A stretch of 64,000 nt of DNA from Echinicola pacifica DSM 19836. Its GTDB lineage: Bacteria; Bacteroidota; Bacteroidia; Cytophagales; Cyclobacteriaceae. Below, one piece after another: positions 1 through 9,400 of this stretch. The notes beneath the pieces were generated by a model. That model had not been told where the DNA came from. It saw only the letters and a program-made list of their open reading frames with translations, and ran no database searches. Numbering within the stretch: the stretch's first letter is position 1; the number at the start of each line of letters is the position of its first letter. The position numbers were made by a program, and so were the translations under genes. The stretch spans positions 372,073 through 436,072 of the forward strand of contig NZ_KB890738.1 of the NCBI RefSeq assembly GCF_000373245.1, read 5' to 3'.

Positions 1-606
1 AATCGAGTTAGTTTTTTAGAGACAAATACGCTTCTAGGAGACCACAGAGAATTAGTTTTACAGGCAACAATAAGTCTAATTGGACTTACATTAAAGAAAT
101 TCCAGAACATAATAGCAATGCGAGGAATGATAATGCACGAAACAAGTTCCCTTGATGTCGAAATGATTGAAATAATCAAAAAGGCATTAAAAAATGAGAG
201 CTTAAATTTTGAAGAGGTATCCATATCAATTTATGACCAACTAATCGATTTATTCACCAAAAAAACTGAATTTGTTCAAGAGTGTAAACGAAAAATGAAT
301 TTCAATCAGTTGACAAAGGACAACTTCGTTTATAGTGCAAAGTATAAAATACTAACACTATCAAAAATTCTTGAAGACTTGAAAATGACAGATTTCTCTA
401 CTGAATATGATTCTGAAATTAACTCAATTAGGAATAAGTTTGCTCACGCAGTTTTGAAAAAAGACGAAAACGGAAGAGAGTTTTTTAAACACCAAGAAGA
501 CGGAATTGATTTCAATGAAAAACTCTGTAAAGTAATTAGGGAAAATATAGTAAAGCACAAATCAAATTTAGATGAATTGAAAGAGCGAGTTTTAATTAAG
601 CCCTAG
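1..606 (+). CDS. Hypothetical protein with HEPN-like motif, 5' end outside the window
   Basis: The reading frame is open from base 1, so the first Met of the visible frame (base 118) is probably internal and about 201 codons of a longer gene are seen. The visible part is mostly helical and charged. Near its end is R-N-K-F-A-H, matching the R-x4-H motif with a polar residue after Arg that is typical of HEPN-fold ribonuclease or nucleotide-binding domains; family membership is inferred from that motif alone. An upstream segment (RGMIMHETSSLD) recalls C-terminal parts of response-receiver-like proteins in conflict systems, but this is recollection and weak. The gene is AT-rich and sits directly beside mobile-element remnants, so it was probably acquired horizontally. 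The function is not established. Confidence 0.6.
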   Translation, partial: NRVSFLETNTLLGDHRELVLQATISLIGLTLKKFQNIIAMRGMIMHETSSLDVEMIEIIKKALKNESLNFEEVSISIYDQLIDLFTKKTEFVQECKRKMNFNQLTKDNFVYSAKYKILTLSKILEDLKMTDFSTEYDSEINSIRNKFAHAVLKKDENGREFFKHQEDGIDFNEKLCKVIRENIVKHKSNLDELKERVLIKP

Positions 607-733
607 CTCTGTTCAAGTACATTTAAAGTTTGCTCGTGCCTCACAAATTTAAAAGAGCTTTCACGCCAACGCTCAGATCTGAACTAACCGAAAACCTCGG
701 AAGACCAAGCAGAACATGGAAAGCCAGCTGCCA

Positions 734-881
734 ATCGAGTAGACGGCCGTGAGCAATAAGCCCACGGCGCGCCTCTCACACCACCGTACGTACGGGTCTC
801 GTATACGGCGGTTCATTGAATCTGAGGTTGCGTATTTAAGTAGTAGTCGAGCATCGAATTGTACCTTTTCGCCTTAGTCTT
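734..881 (-). mobile_element. Group II intron 3' remnant (end of intron-encoded protein plus domains V and VI)
   Basis: On the minus strand, 881 to 813 reads as the last ~22 codons of a group II intron-encoded reverse transcriptase (ending SMLDYYLNTQPQIQ, stop TGA). A domain V-like hairpin follows immediately at about 814-771 (GAACCGCCGTA ... TACGGTGGTG, then GTGAGAGG). Next is a domain VI-like hairpin at about 768-745 (CCGTGGGC / GCTCACGG), then the typical intron end CCGTCTACTCGATT at about 747-734. The order and spacing match the 3' end of bacterial group II introns. The reverse transcriptase body and the 5' ribozyme domains are missing, replaced by IS-like repeats at 905 onward, so this is a dead 5'-truncated fragment. 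Homology was judged by eye from conserved structure; the exact intron class is not assigned. Confidence 0.6.
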
Positions 882-904
882 GATAAGGTGTGAGTATTCC
901 ACTT

Positions 905-1061
905 CATAGTATACCACTATTCCAGAGCAAAGTATACCAGTGATTCCAGGGGGAAAGTATACCAGTAAACAGGTTTTCGATTTGGTATTATTTCCTGTTT
1001 GTATGAACAGGTACCTCTCTGGTTTTATCTGACATTCCGGCATAAAGTATACCATTGAAAA
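905..1061. repeat. Repeated AGTATACCA units, likely remnant of an IS21-family end
   Basis: The sequence AGTATACCA occurs four times in direct orientation, at about 908, 931, 956 and 1046. The first three are spaced about 23-25 bases apart and separated by TATTCCAGAGCA or TGATTCCAGGGGG. Multiple short repeats near the termini are a known property of IS21-family elements, where transposase binds them. No transposase gene is present. The repeats abut the group II intron fragment, so they probably mark the junction of an insertion that was later deleted. The family assignment is inference. Confidence 0.4.
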
Positions 1062-1131
1062 GTTTTAATCAGTGGCTATTTAATTTGGTGATAGTAATCA
1101 ACTTTTACCAAAGAGTATGGTGGATATTCTG

Positions 1132-1174
1132 GACAATACTGACCCCTGTTCCGGTCATATTGCCCCCTCTAAAA
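1132..1174. repeat. Two imperfect ~21-bp direct repeats, possible second IS21-like end
   Basis: GACAATACTGACCCCTGTTC at 1132 is followed directly by GGTCATATTGCCCCCTCTAA at 1153. The two copies share the core ATA-TG-CCCCT. Tandem repeats of this type, ending in runs of C, resemble terminal repeats of IS21-family elements in Bacteroidota. No transposase is seen. The rest of 607-1344 contains only a 10-bp palindrome (TCAGATCTGA, 673-682) besides the intron and these repeats. Confidence 0.35.
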
Positions 1175-1344
1175 ATGGGTTTGGTTGACAGTGAAGTGCT
1201 TCGAAATCGCCACCTTCGGGTAGCTGCAAACCGTTAGCGGTAATAAGACAAACCAACTGTAATCTTGAATTTTAATACGTTTATCCTTGATTTGAAAACT
1301 TTCTAAATAGGTATGCTCCGTAAATTTGTAAAAAAACAAATATT

Positions 1345-2184
1345 ATGAGTACACAGAAAGTTTGGTTTATTACTGGAGCCTCTAAAGGTATGGGGCTTGA
1401 AATTACAAAAGCAGTTTTAGATAATGGCGATAAAGTCATTGCAACTTCGCGAAATACGGAAGCGCTCTTAGAAAAAATTGAAGAATACGAAGGAAATTTG
1501 CTCCCCATAAAGCTGGACATCACCAAAGAAAAAGAGGTTAAAAATGCTATTTCAAAAGGCATAGATGAATTTGGACAAATAGATGTTGTGGTTAATAATG
1601 CAGGGTATAACCTGTTGGGTAATATCGAAGAAATAAGTGATGCCGAGTTTAGAAAAACAATGGATGTTAATGTTTTTGCAATGACCCATATCATCCGAAA
1701 TGTTTTGCCACACCTACGCAAGCAAAAATCGGGGCATATTATTAATATCGCATCTATGATGGGTTATATGAGTTATCCTGCTAACGGTAGCTATAGCGCT
1801 TCAAAATATGCGGTTATTGGACTATCAGAAGCACTTGCTCAAGAAGTCGCTCCTTTTGGCATAAAAGTAACTATCCTTGCTCCAGGAACATTTCGTACAA
1901 ATTTTATGAATGTGGACAGTCTGAATGTTGCGAAAAATAAAATAGACGCCTATAATTTGGATAAACAGGTTGAACAGTTTACGGGGTTTGATGGTAAGCA
2001 ATTAGGAAATCCTAAAAAATTAGCAGCCGTAGTACGTAAACTTGCAGAAATGCCGAATCCTCCCTTGCATCTTCCTTTAGGTTCTGATAGTTATAATGCC
2101 ATTTTGCAAGTTCGCAAAAACGAAAAGGAAGAAATGGAACAATGGAAATCCTTATCTTTATCTACTGATTTTCAAGAAAAATAA
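1345..2184 (+). CDS. SDR family NAD(P)-dependent oxidoreductase
   Basis: A 279-residue classical short-chain dehydrogenase/reductase. It has the dinucleotide-binding motif TGASKGMG at residues 10-17, the structural NNAG motif, a catalytic Ser in the INIASMMG strand and the YxxxK pair (YSASK). The length and motif order are typical of the classical SDR class, which oxidises or reduces carbonyl/alcohol substrates with NAD(P)H in the cytoplasm. The substrate cannot be told. The stop codon is followed after one base by the ATG of an AraC-type regulator, so the two are almost certainly co-transcribed. The gene is AT-rich like its island neighbours. Confidence 0.9.
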   Translation: MSTQKVWFITGASKGMGLEITKAVLDNGDKVIATSRNTEALLEKIEEYEGNLLPIKLDITKEKEVKNAISKGIDEFGQIDVVVNNAGYNLLGNIEEISDAEFRKTMDVNVFAMTHIIRNVLPHLRKQKSGHIINIASMMGYMSYPANGSYSASKYAVIGLSEALAQEVAPFGIKVTILAPGTFRTNFMNVDSLNVAKNKIDAYNLDKQVEQFTGFDGKQLGNPKKLAAVVRKLAEMPNPPLHLPLGSDSYNAILQVRKNEKEEMEQWKSLSLSTDFQEK

Positions 2185-2185
2185 T

Positions 2186-3097
2186 ATGAAAAAAGCTGCT
2201 CCATATAAAATTGAATCCATATCTGAACTTCATAGATTATTCAATTTGCCAAAACCAATTCATCCTTTAATAAGCGTGATTGATTTTGAGCATTTGAAAT
2301 TCGATTCTAATGAAATTTGGAGCAGTTTTTATTATGATTTCTATTGTGTAGCGATTAAAAAAGAGGCTTCAGGCAAGTTTCGGTACGGACAAGGTCATTA
2401 TGATTTTGATGAAGGAGTAATGAGTTTTACCAAGCCAGGTCAAATCTTTTCTGTTACAAATCTTGCAGATGACCCTAAGTCAGGATATATGATGGTTTTT
2501 AAACCTGACCTAATACGGTATTATGAATTGGGCAAACATATTGGTAATTATGGATTTTTCTCCTATTCCACCGCAGAAGCGCTTCACCTTTCTGAAAAAG
2601 AAGACCATATCATTACGTCCCTGATGCATCAAATGCAAGATGAACTAAAAAATAACATTGACCATTACAGTCAAGATTTAATAGTGTCGCATATTGACTT
2701 GCTTCTGAATTACGCAAAGCGTTTTCATAATAGGCAGTTTTTGACACGAAGTTCTGTGAATAATGATATTGTCATAAAAATGGAAGAATTAATGGATGTG
2801 TACCTAAAAAGTGATGCTACACTATCGGGTGTTCCAACGGTCAACTATTTTGCAGAAAAACTCAATATCTCTCCTAATTATTTAAGTGATTTACTGAAAA
2901 ATGCTACCGGCAGAAATGCACAAACCCATATTCAAGAATCCATAGTTAGAAGAGCGAAAGAACTACTTTCCACAACTAATCTTAGCATAAAGGAAATTGC
3001 TTATGATTTAGGGTTTGAATACCCACAATCATTCAGTACTATGTTTAAAAAAAACACACAACAAACACCCTTGCAATTCAGGGCATCATTTAATTGA
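2186..3097 (+). CDS. AraC family transcriptional regulator (copy 1)
   Basis: A 303-residue regulator: an N-terminal effector-type domain (about 1-190) and a C-terminal double helix-turn-helix (about 205-303) with the AraC signature around SIKEIAYDLGFEYPQSFS. The start at 2186 was chosen because the longer frame from 2096 overlaps the SDR gene, and because the paralogue at 4180 begins at the equivalent position. It shares long stretches with that paralogue (LPKP-HPL, YGQ-DFDEG, ISPNYLSDLLK versus VSPNYLSGLLK). It probably regulates the preceding SDR gene or its own operon; the effector is unknown. Confidence 0.9.
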   Translation: MKKAAPYKIESISELHRLFNLPKPIHPLISVIDFEHLKFDSNEIWSSFYYDFYCVAIKKEASGKFRYGQGHYDFDEGVMSFTKPGQIFSVTNLADDPKSGYMMVFKPDLIRYYELGKHIGNYGFFSYSTAEALHLSEKEDHIITSLMHQMQDELKNNIDHYSQDLIVSHIDLLLNYAKRFHNRQFLTRSSVNNDIVIKMEELMDVYLKSDATLSGVPTVNYFAEKLNISPNYLSDLLKNATGRNAQTHIQESIVRRAKELLSTTNLSIKEIAYDLGFEYPQSFSTMFKKNTQQTPLQFRASFN

Positions 3098-3270
3098 AAA
3101 ATTTCTACTGCTTGCAAAGGATTTAAAAATCAGCGGGTTTAGTTATTAAGTGAAAGAAAAAGAATAGACCTTACATTAGCCTACAAGAATCATATATTTG
3201 GCTACAAACACCCTTCTGTTTCTGCGGAATTTTGTTGAGCGATTTTGCAATACACATAAAAACAGAAAAG

Positions 3271-4170
3271 ATGAAAATTACACTTGCAGGTTCATTAGGC
3301 CACATCGGTAGACCGCTAACGCAGGAGTTGGTACAAAAAGGACATTCAGTAACGGTGATAAGCAGTAACGCCGAGAGGCAAAAAGACATTGAAACTATGG
3401 GAGCTACAGCAGCAATTGGCTCTTTAGATGATGTTGATTTTATTACTTCAGCATTTACAGGTGCTGATGCTGTATTTTGTATGGTGCCACCGGCAAACTA
3501 TTTTGACCATAATCTTGATTTGCTAGCCTATTATAAAAACTTAGGACATAACTACGCACAAGCCATAGCACAAAGTGGAGTGAAAAAGGTCGTTAATCTA
3601 AGTAGTATCGGAGCTCATATGAAGGAGGGTAACGGCATACTTCAGGGTACTTTTTATGTGGAAAGCATACTCAATGCATTACCTTCAGATGTGGCAATTA
3701 CTCAAGTTCGTCCTACCGAATTTTATTATAATTTGCTGCCGCAAGTTCATTCCGCGAAGGAAAATGGTTTTATAGCTTCTAATATTAAAGGTGAAGTTAT
3801 AAATGCTTGGGTATCACCCACGGATATTGCTAGCGTGATTGCCGAGGAGATTACTTCAAAACTTGCTGGACAAAAAGTACGGTATGTGGCAAGTGATGAA
3901 CTTACATACAATGAATTGGCAAAGATCTTAGGTCATTCGATAGGAAATCCACACTTAAAATGGGTTGCCTTAGCGGATGAACAGCTGAGTGAAGGCTTGA
4001 AAGCTGCCGGCATGCAACCAGCCATTGCAGAGGGTATGACAGAAATGTATGCAGCTATAAACAGTGGTTTACTGTACGAACATTACAACCAACATAAACC
4101 CAAAAAGATGGGCAAGGTCAAGATGACAGATTTTGCTCAAGATTTTGCTGAAGCGTATAATCAACTGTAG
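3271..4170 (+). CDS. NmrA-like NAD(P)-binding oxidoreductase (atypical SDR)
   Basis: A 299-residue Rossmann protein beginning MKITLAGSLGHIGRP, with the GxxGxxG nucleotide-binding loop near residue 7. The start at 3271 puts the first beta strand at the N terminus as is normal for the family; a frame from 3232 adds 13 residues that look like leader. The body resembles NmrA/QOR2-like atypical SDRs (SSIGAHMKEGNG, YYNLLPQ, WVSPTDIASVIAEE), which lack the canonical YxxxK and act as NAD(P)H-dependent quinone reductases or redox sensors. The function here is inferred only at family level. It is followed 9 bases later by the second AraC-type regulator, repeating the layout of the SDR-AraC pair upstream. 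Confidence 0.85.
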   Translation: MKITLAGSLGHIGRPLTQELVQKGHSVTVISSNAERQKDIETMGATAAIGSLDDVDFITSAFTGADAVFCMVPPANYFDHNLDLLAYYKNLGHNYAQAIAQSGVKKVVNLSSIGAHMKEGNGILQGTFYVESILNALPSDVAITQVRPTEFYYNLLPQVHSAKENGFIASNIKGEVINAWVSPTDIASVIAEEITSKLAGQKVRYVASDELTYNELAKILGHSIGNPHLKWVALADEQLSEGLKAAGMQPAIAEGMTEMYAAINSGLLYEHYNQHKPKKMGKVKMTDFAQDFAEAYNQL

Positions 4171-4179
4171 CTATAGAAT

Positions 4180-5100
4180 ATGAAAAACTCACCGCCTCAG
4201 CATTTCAAAACAATTAGCGAATACCATCGATTCCGAGGTTTACCTAAACCAGAACACCCATTGATGAGTGTTATAAATTTAGATGAAATAAGAATTCTTC
4301 CAACTGATGAGCAAACCAGTTGGATATTTGACTTTTACTCTATTGCTTTAAAAAGAAACATTGATTCTACGGTAAAATACAAATATGGTCAACAAACCTT
4401 CGATTTTGATGAAGGCATAATGTTTTTCATTGCTCCCAAACAGGTTTTTTCGGTCGAAACAGAGGGAAACTATAAGCTTTCGGGATGGATGCTGCTCATT
4501 CATCCCGATTTTTTATGGCAAAGTCCATTGAGAAAAGGCATAAAACAATACGAATTCTTTAGTTATTCGGCCAATGAAGCCCTACATCTTTCAGATAAAG
4601 AGGAGACCACAATAATCAATATTTTCCAAAGCATACAACAGGAATATGTTTCCAATATTGATAAGTTTAGTCAGCCCCTCATTATTGCCCAGCTAGAAGT
4701 GTTACTAAATTATTCAGACAGATTTTATCATCGGCAATTTATAACCAGAAAAATATACAACCATACCCTATTAAATCGTCTGGAAGAAATACTTAATGAA
4801 TATTTCAATCAGGACAGTTTGATAGAAAGTGGATTACCTACAGTTCAAAGTATTGCTAAAGAACTAAATGTATCGCCTAACTATCTTAGTGGTTTGCTAA
4901 AGACCTTGACGGGGCAAAGCACACAACAGCATATTCACGAAAAATTGATTGAGAAAGCAAAAGAAAAGTTATCAAGCACCAACTTCTCAGTAAGTGAAAT
5001 TGCGTATTCATTGGGCTTTGAACATTCACAATCGTTCAGTAAGCTATTCAAAACAAAAACAAGCTTTTCGCCTTTGGAATATAGACAGTCATTTAACTGA
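4180..5100 (+). CDS. AraC family transcriptional regulator (copy 2)
   Basis: A 306-residue paralogue of the regulator at 2186, collinear over its full length. The N-terminal domain holds LPKPEHPLMSV and FDFDEGIMFF; the C-terminal AraC helix-turn-helix holds SVSEIAYSLGFEHSQSFS. It follows the NmrA-like gene by 9 bases and is probably in one transcript with it. The two regulators presumably recognise related sites, so cross-regulation of the two oxidoreductases is possible (inference). Confidence 0.9.
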   Translation: MKNSPPQHFKTISEYHRFRGLPKPEHPLMSVINLDEIRILPTDEQTSWIFDFYSIALKRNIDSTVKYKYGQQTFDFDEGIMFFIAPKQVFSVETEGNYKLSGWMLLIHPDFLWQSPLRKGIKQYEFFSYSANEALHLSDKEETTIINIFQSIQQEYVSNIDKFSQPLIIAQLEVLLNYSDRFYHRQFITRKIYNHTLLNRLEEILNEYFNQDSLIESGLPTVQSIAKELNVSPNYLSGLLKTLTGQSTQQHIHEKLIEKAKEKLSSTNFSVSEIAYSLGFEHSQSFSKLFKTKTSFSPLEYRQSFN

Positions 5101-5202
5101 ACAAAAGGGCAAAGAAGCGAAACACACAACCCCATATTTCAACCCCGATTCGGTTACAATTAACCTTGATTTGGAAACCTCTACTTTTTAAAGAAGGTCG
5201 AG

Positions 5203-5242
5203 TTTTGCATTGTAGAACTTAAAAAGATAAAACAATGCAAAA
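5203..5242. repeat. 11-bp perfect inverted repeat
   Basis: TTTTGCATTGT (5203-5213) and ACAATGCAAAA (5232-5242) are perfect inverted copies separated by 18 bases. They lie between the second AraC gene (+) and the end of the SBF-like carrier gene (-). The structure could terminate transcription of the AraC unit, though there is no long T run after it, or could be a protein-binding site. Nothing else recognisable was seen in 5101-5403. Confidence 0.4.
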
Positions 5243-5403
5243 AGTGTGGTGGTGAGCCAAGATATTTAGAAGACCCCCTGCCCAGAACTGGCCCTGCGTG
5301 TTTGCCCCTTACGGCTGTCCCTTGCGTGCTCCCAGTCCAGTTCCTGCCATCCACAGTTCAGGAAGTAATAAGCTTCCTTGGATGTCTTTTTCATCCTGCA
5401 ACA

Positions 5404-6456
5404 TTAGGTATTCAGAAGGCCTGTATCAATATGTTGGTTGTCGGACGGATATGTATTTTTAACTTTAGCACGAGAGTGATCTCTTGCAAGATTATTTGCT
5501 TTGAAACTGATAAGTAAGATCTGAATAGAATGAAACAGCATCAAAGGTATCAATATCATTCCGGCACCTGGTAAGCCCACAAATATCAGATTAAAGAACA
5601 CCGTGCCATGTACCAACGATTTTTTTGTGCCGCAGAATTGTGCCGTGATCTGGTCTTCTTGGTTAAATTTTAACCACTTGGAGCTAAGACCAGTTATCTG
5701 ATACACCACCGTAAATAGTGCAAGAACAGCAATAAAAATAACTGCGATATCAGGCCAAGCCATATCTACAAAGAGATTTGTAGCAAAAGAGTGAGAAAAG
5801 GAATTGTAGATAATCAGCAAAATGATGCTCTTATCGAAGGTGGCTAACTGCTTACTGAACCGTTGCCCATATTTGCCCAACCAGCGTTGAAGTAAAATTC
5901 CTAGAATGACAGGTAGGACAATTTCCAGTGCCAGCTGTAGATACAATTCTGAAAAGTCGAATCCCTCCAATTTGCTTTTAATTATCAAACCCAGCCAAAG
6001 CGGAGTAATGAAAATACCGATTAATCCGGAGATGCTGGCATTAAAAATAGATGCAGGAATGTTTCCTTTTGCCATCGAAACCATCACTACCGAAGATGAC
6101 ACGGTGGAGGGCAAAACAGCAAGGAAGAATATTCCCATCCAGATTAGCTCTTGTTGCTCATTATGGATAAAGGGATAGAATATCAGGACTAGCAGTGGAA
6201 ATAAAAGGAAAGTACTTAGCTGGATTAGAATATGCAGCTTCCAATTTTTGAGGCCCGCTGTCAGTTTCTCCGGGCTCAGTTTTAATCCATAAAAGAAAAA
6301 GATCAGGGAGATTCCCAAAGACAAAACTCCATTTATTGGAAGCTCCTTCAAGGCTGATTTTTCGAAAGGAAAGAAATAGGCAATTACAATCACCAGTACT
6401 AATCCAATGAGAAATGGATCCAGTCTGAATTTTCCTAAGCTAAATGTTTTTTTCAT
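5404..6456 (-). CDS. Bile acid:sodium symporter family protein (SBF-like)
   Basis: A 350-residue polytopic membrane protein with about ten hydrophobic segments. It begins after a short basic start (MKKTFSLGKFRLDP) and fits the SBF-like (YfeH/BASS) family of secondary carriers. It has a slightly extended polar C terminus (NLARDHSRAKVKN...). Its ATG overlaps the stop of the upstream RND pump gene by 4 bases (ATGA), so the two are translationally coupled and it is the last gene of the metal-efflux operon. Related carriers include arsenite transporters and organic anion symporters; the substrate is unknown, and a role in metal or metalloid tolerance is inferred from the operon only. Confidence 0.85.
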   Translation of the reverse strand: MKKTFSLGKFRLDPFLIGLVLVIVIAYFFPFEKSALKELPINGVLSLGISLIFFFYGLKLSPEKLTAGLKNWKLHILIQLSTFLLFPLLVLIFYPFIHNEQQELIWMGIFFLAVLPSTVSSSVVMVSMAKGNIPASIFNASISGLIGIFITPLWLGLIIKSKLEGFDFSELYLQLALEIVLPVILGILLQRWLGKYGQRFSKQLATFDKSIILLIIYNSFSHSFATNLFVDMAWPDIAVIFIAVLALFTVVYQITGLSSKWLKFNQEDQITAQFCGTKKSLVHGTVFFNLIFVGLPGAGMILIPLMLFHSIQILLISFKANNLARDHSRAKVKNTYPSDNQHIDTGLLNT

Positions 6457-9400
6457 GAGTGCTTACCTTTATAATTGTTTCGATAGGCGTAATACACGAT
6501 TTGAGGAAGAATAGTAATGGATAGAATCATACATACAATTAAGCCACCCACGATCATGATGGCCAGTGGTTTTTGTATTTCCGAACCCATACCTGTAGAG
6601 AGAGCAGCGGGCAATAATCCCATAGATCCCATCAGTGCGATCATCAAAACGGGTCGGATTCTGTTGTAAACTCCATTGGAAATAGCCTTGTGAAGTGGAA
6701 TGCGTTCGGCCATGTTTTGCTTGATATTCCCGATCAGTACTATACCATCAATCGTCGCCACACCGAAGAGAATGATAAATCCTATCCCGGCCGAAATACC
6801 AAAAGTCGTTCCTGTGATCCAGAGCGAAAAGAAGCCTCCGATAAATGCAAATGGTATTACAATCAGAGAGACAAGTGTATCCTTGAGATTTCCTTCGAAA
6901 TTCAACCAAAGCAAGAACGTTATTAACAAGAGTGAGATAGGAATGATGTACATCAGCTGCTTAGTAGCTCGCTCCTTACTTTCAAATTCACCAGCCCAAG
7001 TCACCTTCGTGGTTTCTGGAAACTCCACATGCTCATCCACTTTGGCTTTGGCCTCGGCGATGGTGCTTCCCAAGTCACGACCTTCTATACTGAATCCAAC
7101 GGCAATGTATCTGCTGCTTCCTTCTCGGTAAATGAAAGTTGGGCTAGTATGGAAGTCGATGGTGGCGATTTCCCGAAGTGGCACTTTCTTCCCATCTTTG
7201 GTTGGAATAAGAATTTCCCCGATTTTCTCCTCGTCATCCCGATACTCTTTCATAAATCGGATTCTCACATCAAACATGCGCTCATTTTCGAAGAATGTCG
7301 TGGCAGCTCTTCCGCCAATTGCCATTTCTATTACCGCCTGAGCATCACTCATATCTACGGCGTATCTGGCCATCTTGTGATCGTGAAGCTGAATGCGAAG
7401 TTCAGGAAGACCGATGTTTCGGTATACGTTTAGATCTTGAATCCCTTCCACATCTTTGATACTTGCTGCCACCTTGTCTGCGTAATCTTCAAGTTCGAAC
7501 AGATCTTCTCCGAAGATTTTAATAACCAATGAGCTTTTTACACCCGCCACATATTCTTCCACATTATCCTGAATTGGCTGACTAAACCCAAACACAATAC
7601 CTGGGTAAGTCTGGAGTGAGGAACGCATTTGATCGATCAGCACCTCCTTTTTGATGTCCCGAGTCCATTCTTCTTCCGGATGGAGCTCAATGTGGAATTC
7701 TATATTAAAGAAGCCTGTAGGATCCGTTCCGTCATTTGGCCTACCCACTTGCGCCAGCACAAATTTCACTTCATTAAATTCACGAAGTGAAGATTTCATT
7801 TCCTTACTTAGCCGATTGGACTCTTCTAGGTTTACACTATTGGGTAAAGTGGCACGTACATAGACCGCACCTTCATTGAGTTTCGGAAGAAATTCTGTAC
7901 CAATATTCATGAATCCTACCCCACTTATCACAATTAAACCAACGAAAATAGCTATCGTCACTTTTCTGTGTTTGGTGCTCCACAGGTATAGTTTAAACAG
8001 GCCATTTCTAAAGGATCGGGTAATTAAATTGTCTTTTTCCTGAATGTTTTTTGTCAGCAAAACTTTACACATCGCCGGCACATAGGTCAAGCTAAGTATC
8101 AATGATCCCAACAAGGCGAAACCTAGGGTGAATGCTAGTGGAGAAAACATCTTACCTTCTACCTTTTGGAAAAAGAAAATCGGAAGTAATGCCACGATTA
8201 GTATAAGCAAGGCAAACATTATGTAGGAAGCCACACTTCCAGCGCTGCGTTTGATAATCCCTGACTTGGAGATCTTATTGAAGCGCTCAAAGCCCAGCTC
8301 ATGTGCCCGCTTCTCCAGTCCTACAAATGTCCGCTCAGCGATTACCAGAGCTCCTTCCAGTAGTAATCCAAAATCCAAAGACCCCATGGAGATTAAATTA
8401 GCTGGCATATCCAACATCCTCAATGCAGTGATGGCAAAGAGAAAAGATAGTGGAATAACTGAGGCCACGATCAGCGTTAGACGCCAGTTGTACAAGAAAA
8501 TAAAGACGATAATGGAGACTAAAACAATCCCCTCGATTAGGTTTTTGGTAACGGTGCTTACGGTCAGATCGACTAATTTTGTACGGTCAATGAAGGGCTC
8601 TATTTTTACATCTGCCGGCAAAATCCGATTGTTCAGGTCGTCGATTTTATCTTTGAGTCTCTCGATTACTTCACCGGGATTTTCTCCGCGAAGCATGATG
8701 ACGATCCCTTCTACCAGGTCTTCTTCATTTTGCAAACTTGCGATTCCCAATCTTGGCTTCGCCGATACTTGCACTTCTGCCACGTGCTTCACCAGGATAG
8801 GATTGGTTCCTTTTACCTCGATGAGAATATTTTCTATATCCTCAATACTTTCCAGCAAACCAACTCCACGTACCACATACGCCTGACTTCCACTTTCGAT
8901 GATGTCTCCGCCAACGTTAATATTACTTTTGGCAACAGCCTCATAGACTTCCAGTGGTGAAAGATCGTAATTGGCGAGTTCTGTTGGATTAATTTTAATC
9001 TCATAGGTTTTTTCTTCTCCCCCAAAACTTACTACATCCGCCACACCTGGAACAGCTACCAGTTCCCGTTCGATTACCCAGTCATGGATAGCTGACAACT
9101 CACCGATTGGCTTTTTACTCTTTAGTACATAGCGGAATATTTCACCTGTTGCACCATAAGGAGGCTCTATTTCAGCGTCGGCTCCTTCAGGGAGATCTGC
9201 ACTTTGAAGTCTGTTTGATGTGTATTGCTGGGCATAAAAGTCATCGATTTCATCTTCGAAGATGACCGTGACTACTGATAATCCAAAGAGGGAAATAGAA
9301 CGAACATCAGACTTTTTGGGGATGGTGTTCATTTCCTTCATCAGCGGAAGCGTGATGAATTTTTCTACTTCTTCTGCGCTTCTTCCAGGCCATTGGGTAA

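Noticed and set aside
676..700. attC-like integron recombination site near the intron end
   Set aside because: A 10-bp palindrome and a CCGTTAGCGG string at 1231 resemble integron sites, but the GTTRRRY/RYYYAAC pairs are not complete and no cassette array is present.
813..1055. 80-codon minus-strand frame as a gene
   Set aside because: Only the last ~22 codons resemble a protein (intron reverse transcriptase end); the rest translates IS-like repeats.
908..1055. CRISPR-like repeat array
   Set aside because: Repeats are only about 9 bases, spacers are short and similar to each other, and no cas genes are present.
1055..1237. 60-codon plus-strand frame
   Set aside because: Covers the tandem C-rich repeats, with no protein-like composition or start signal.
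5302..5517. 71-codon plus-strand frame
   Set aside because: Mostly antisense to the SBF-like carrier and without family similarity.
8251..8886. 211-codon plus-strand frame
   Set aside because: Antisense shadow of the RND pump gene with Ser/Arg-rich composition typical of such shadows.
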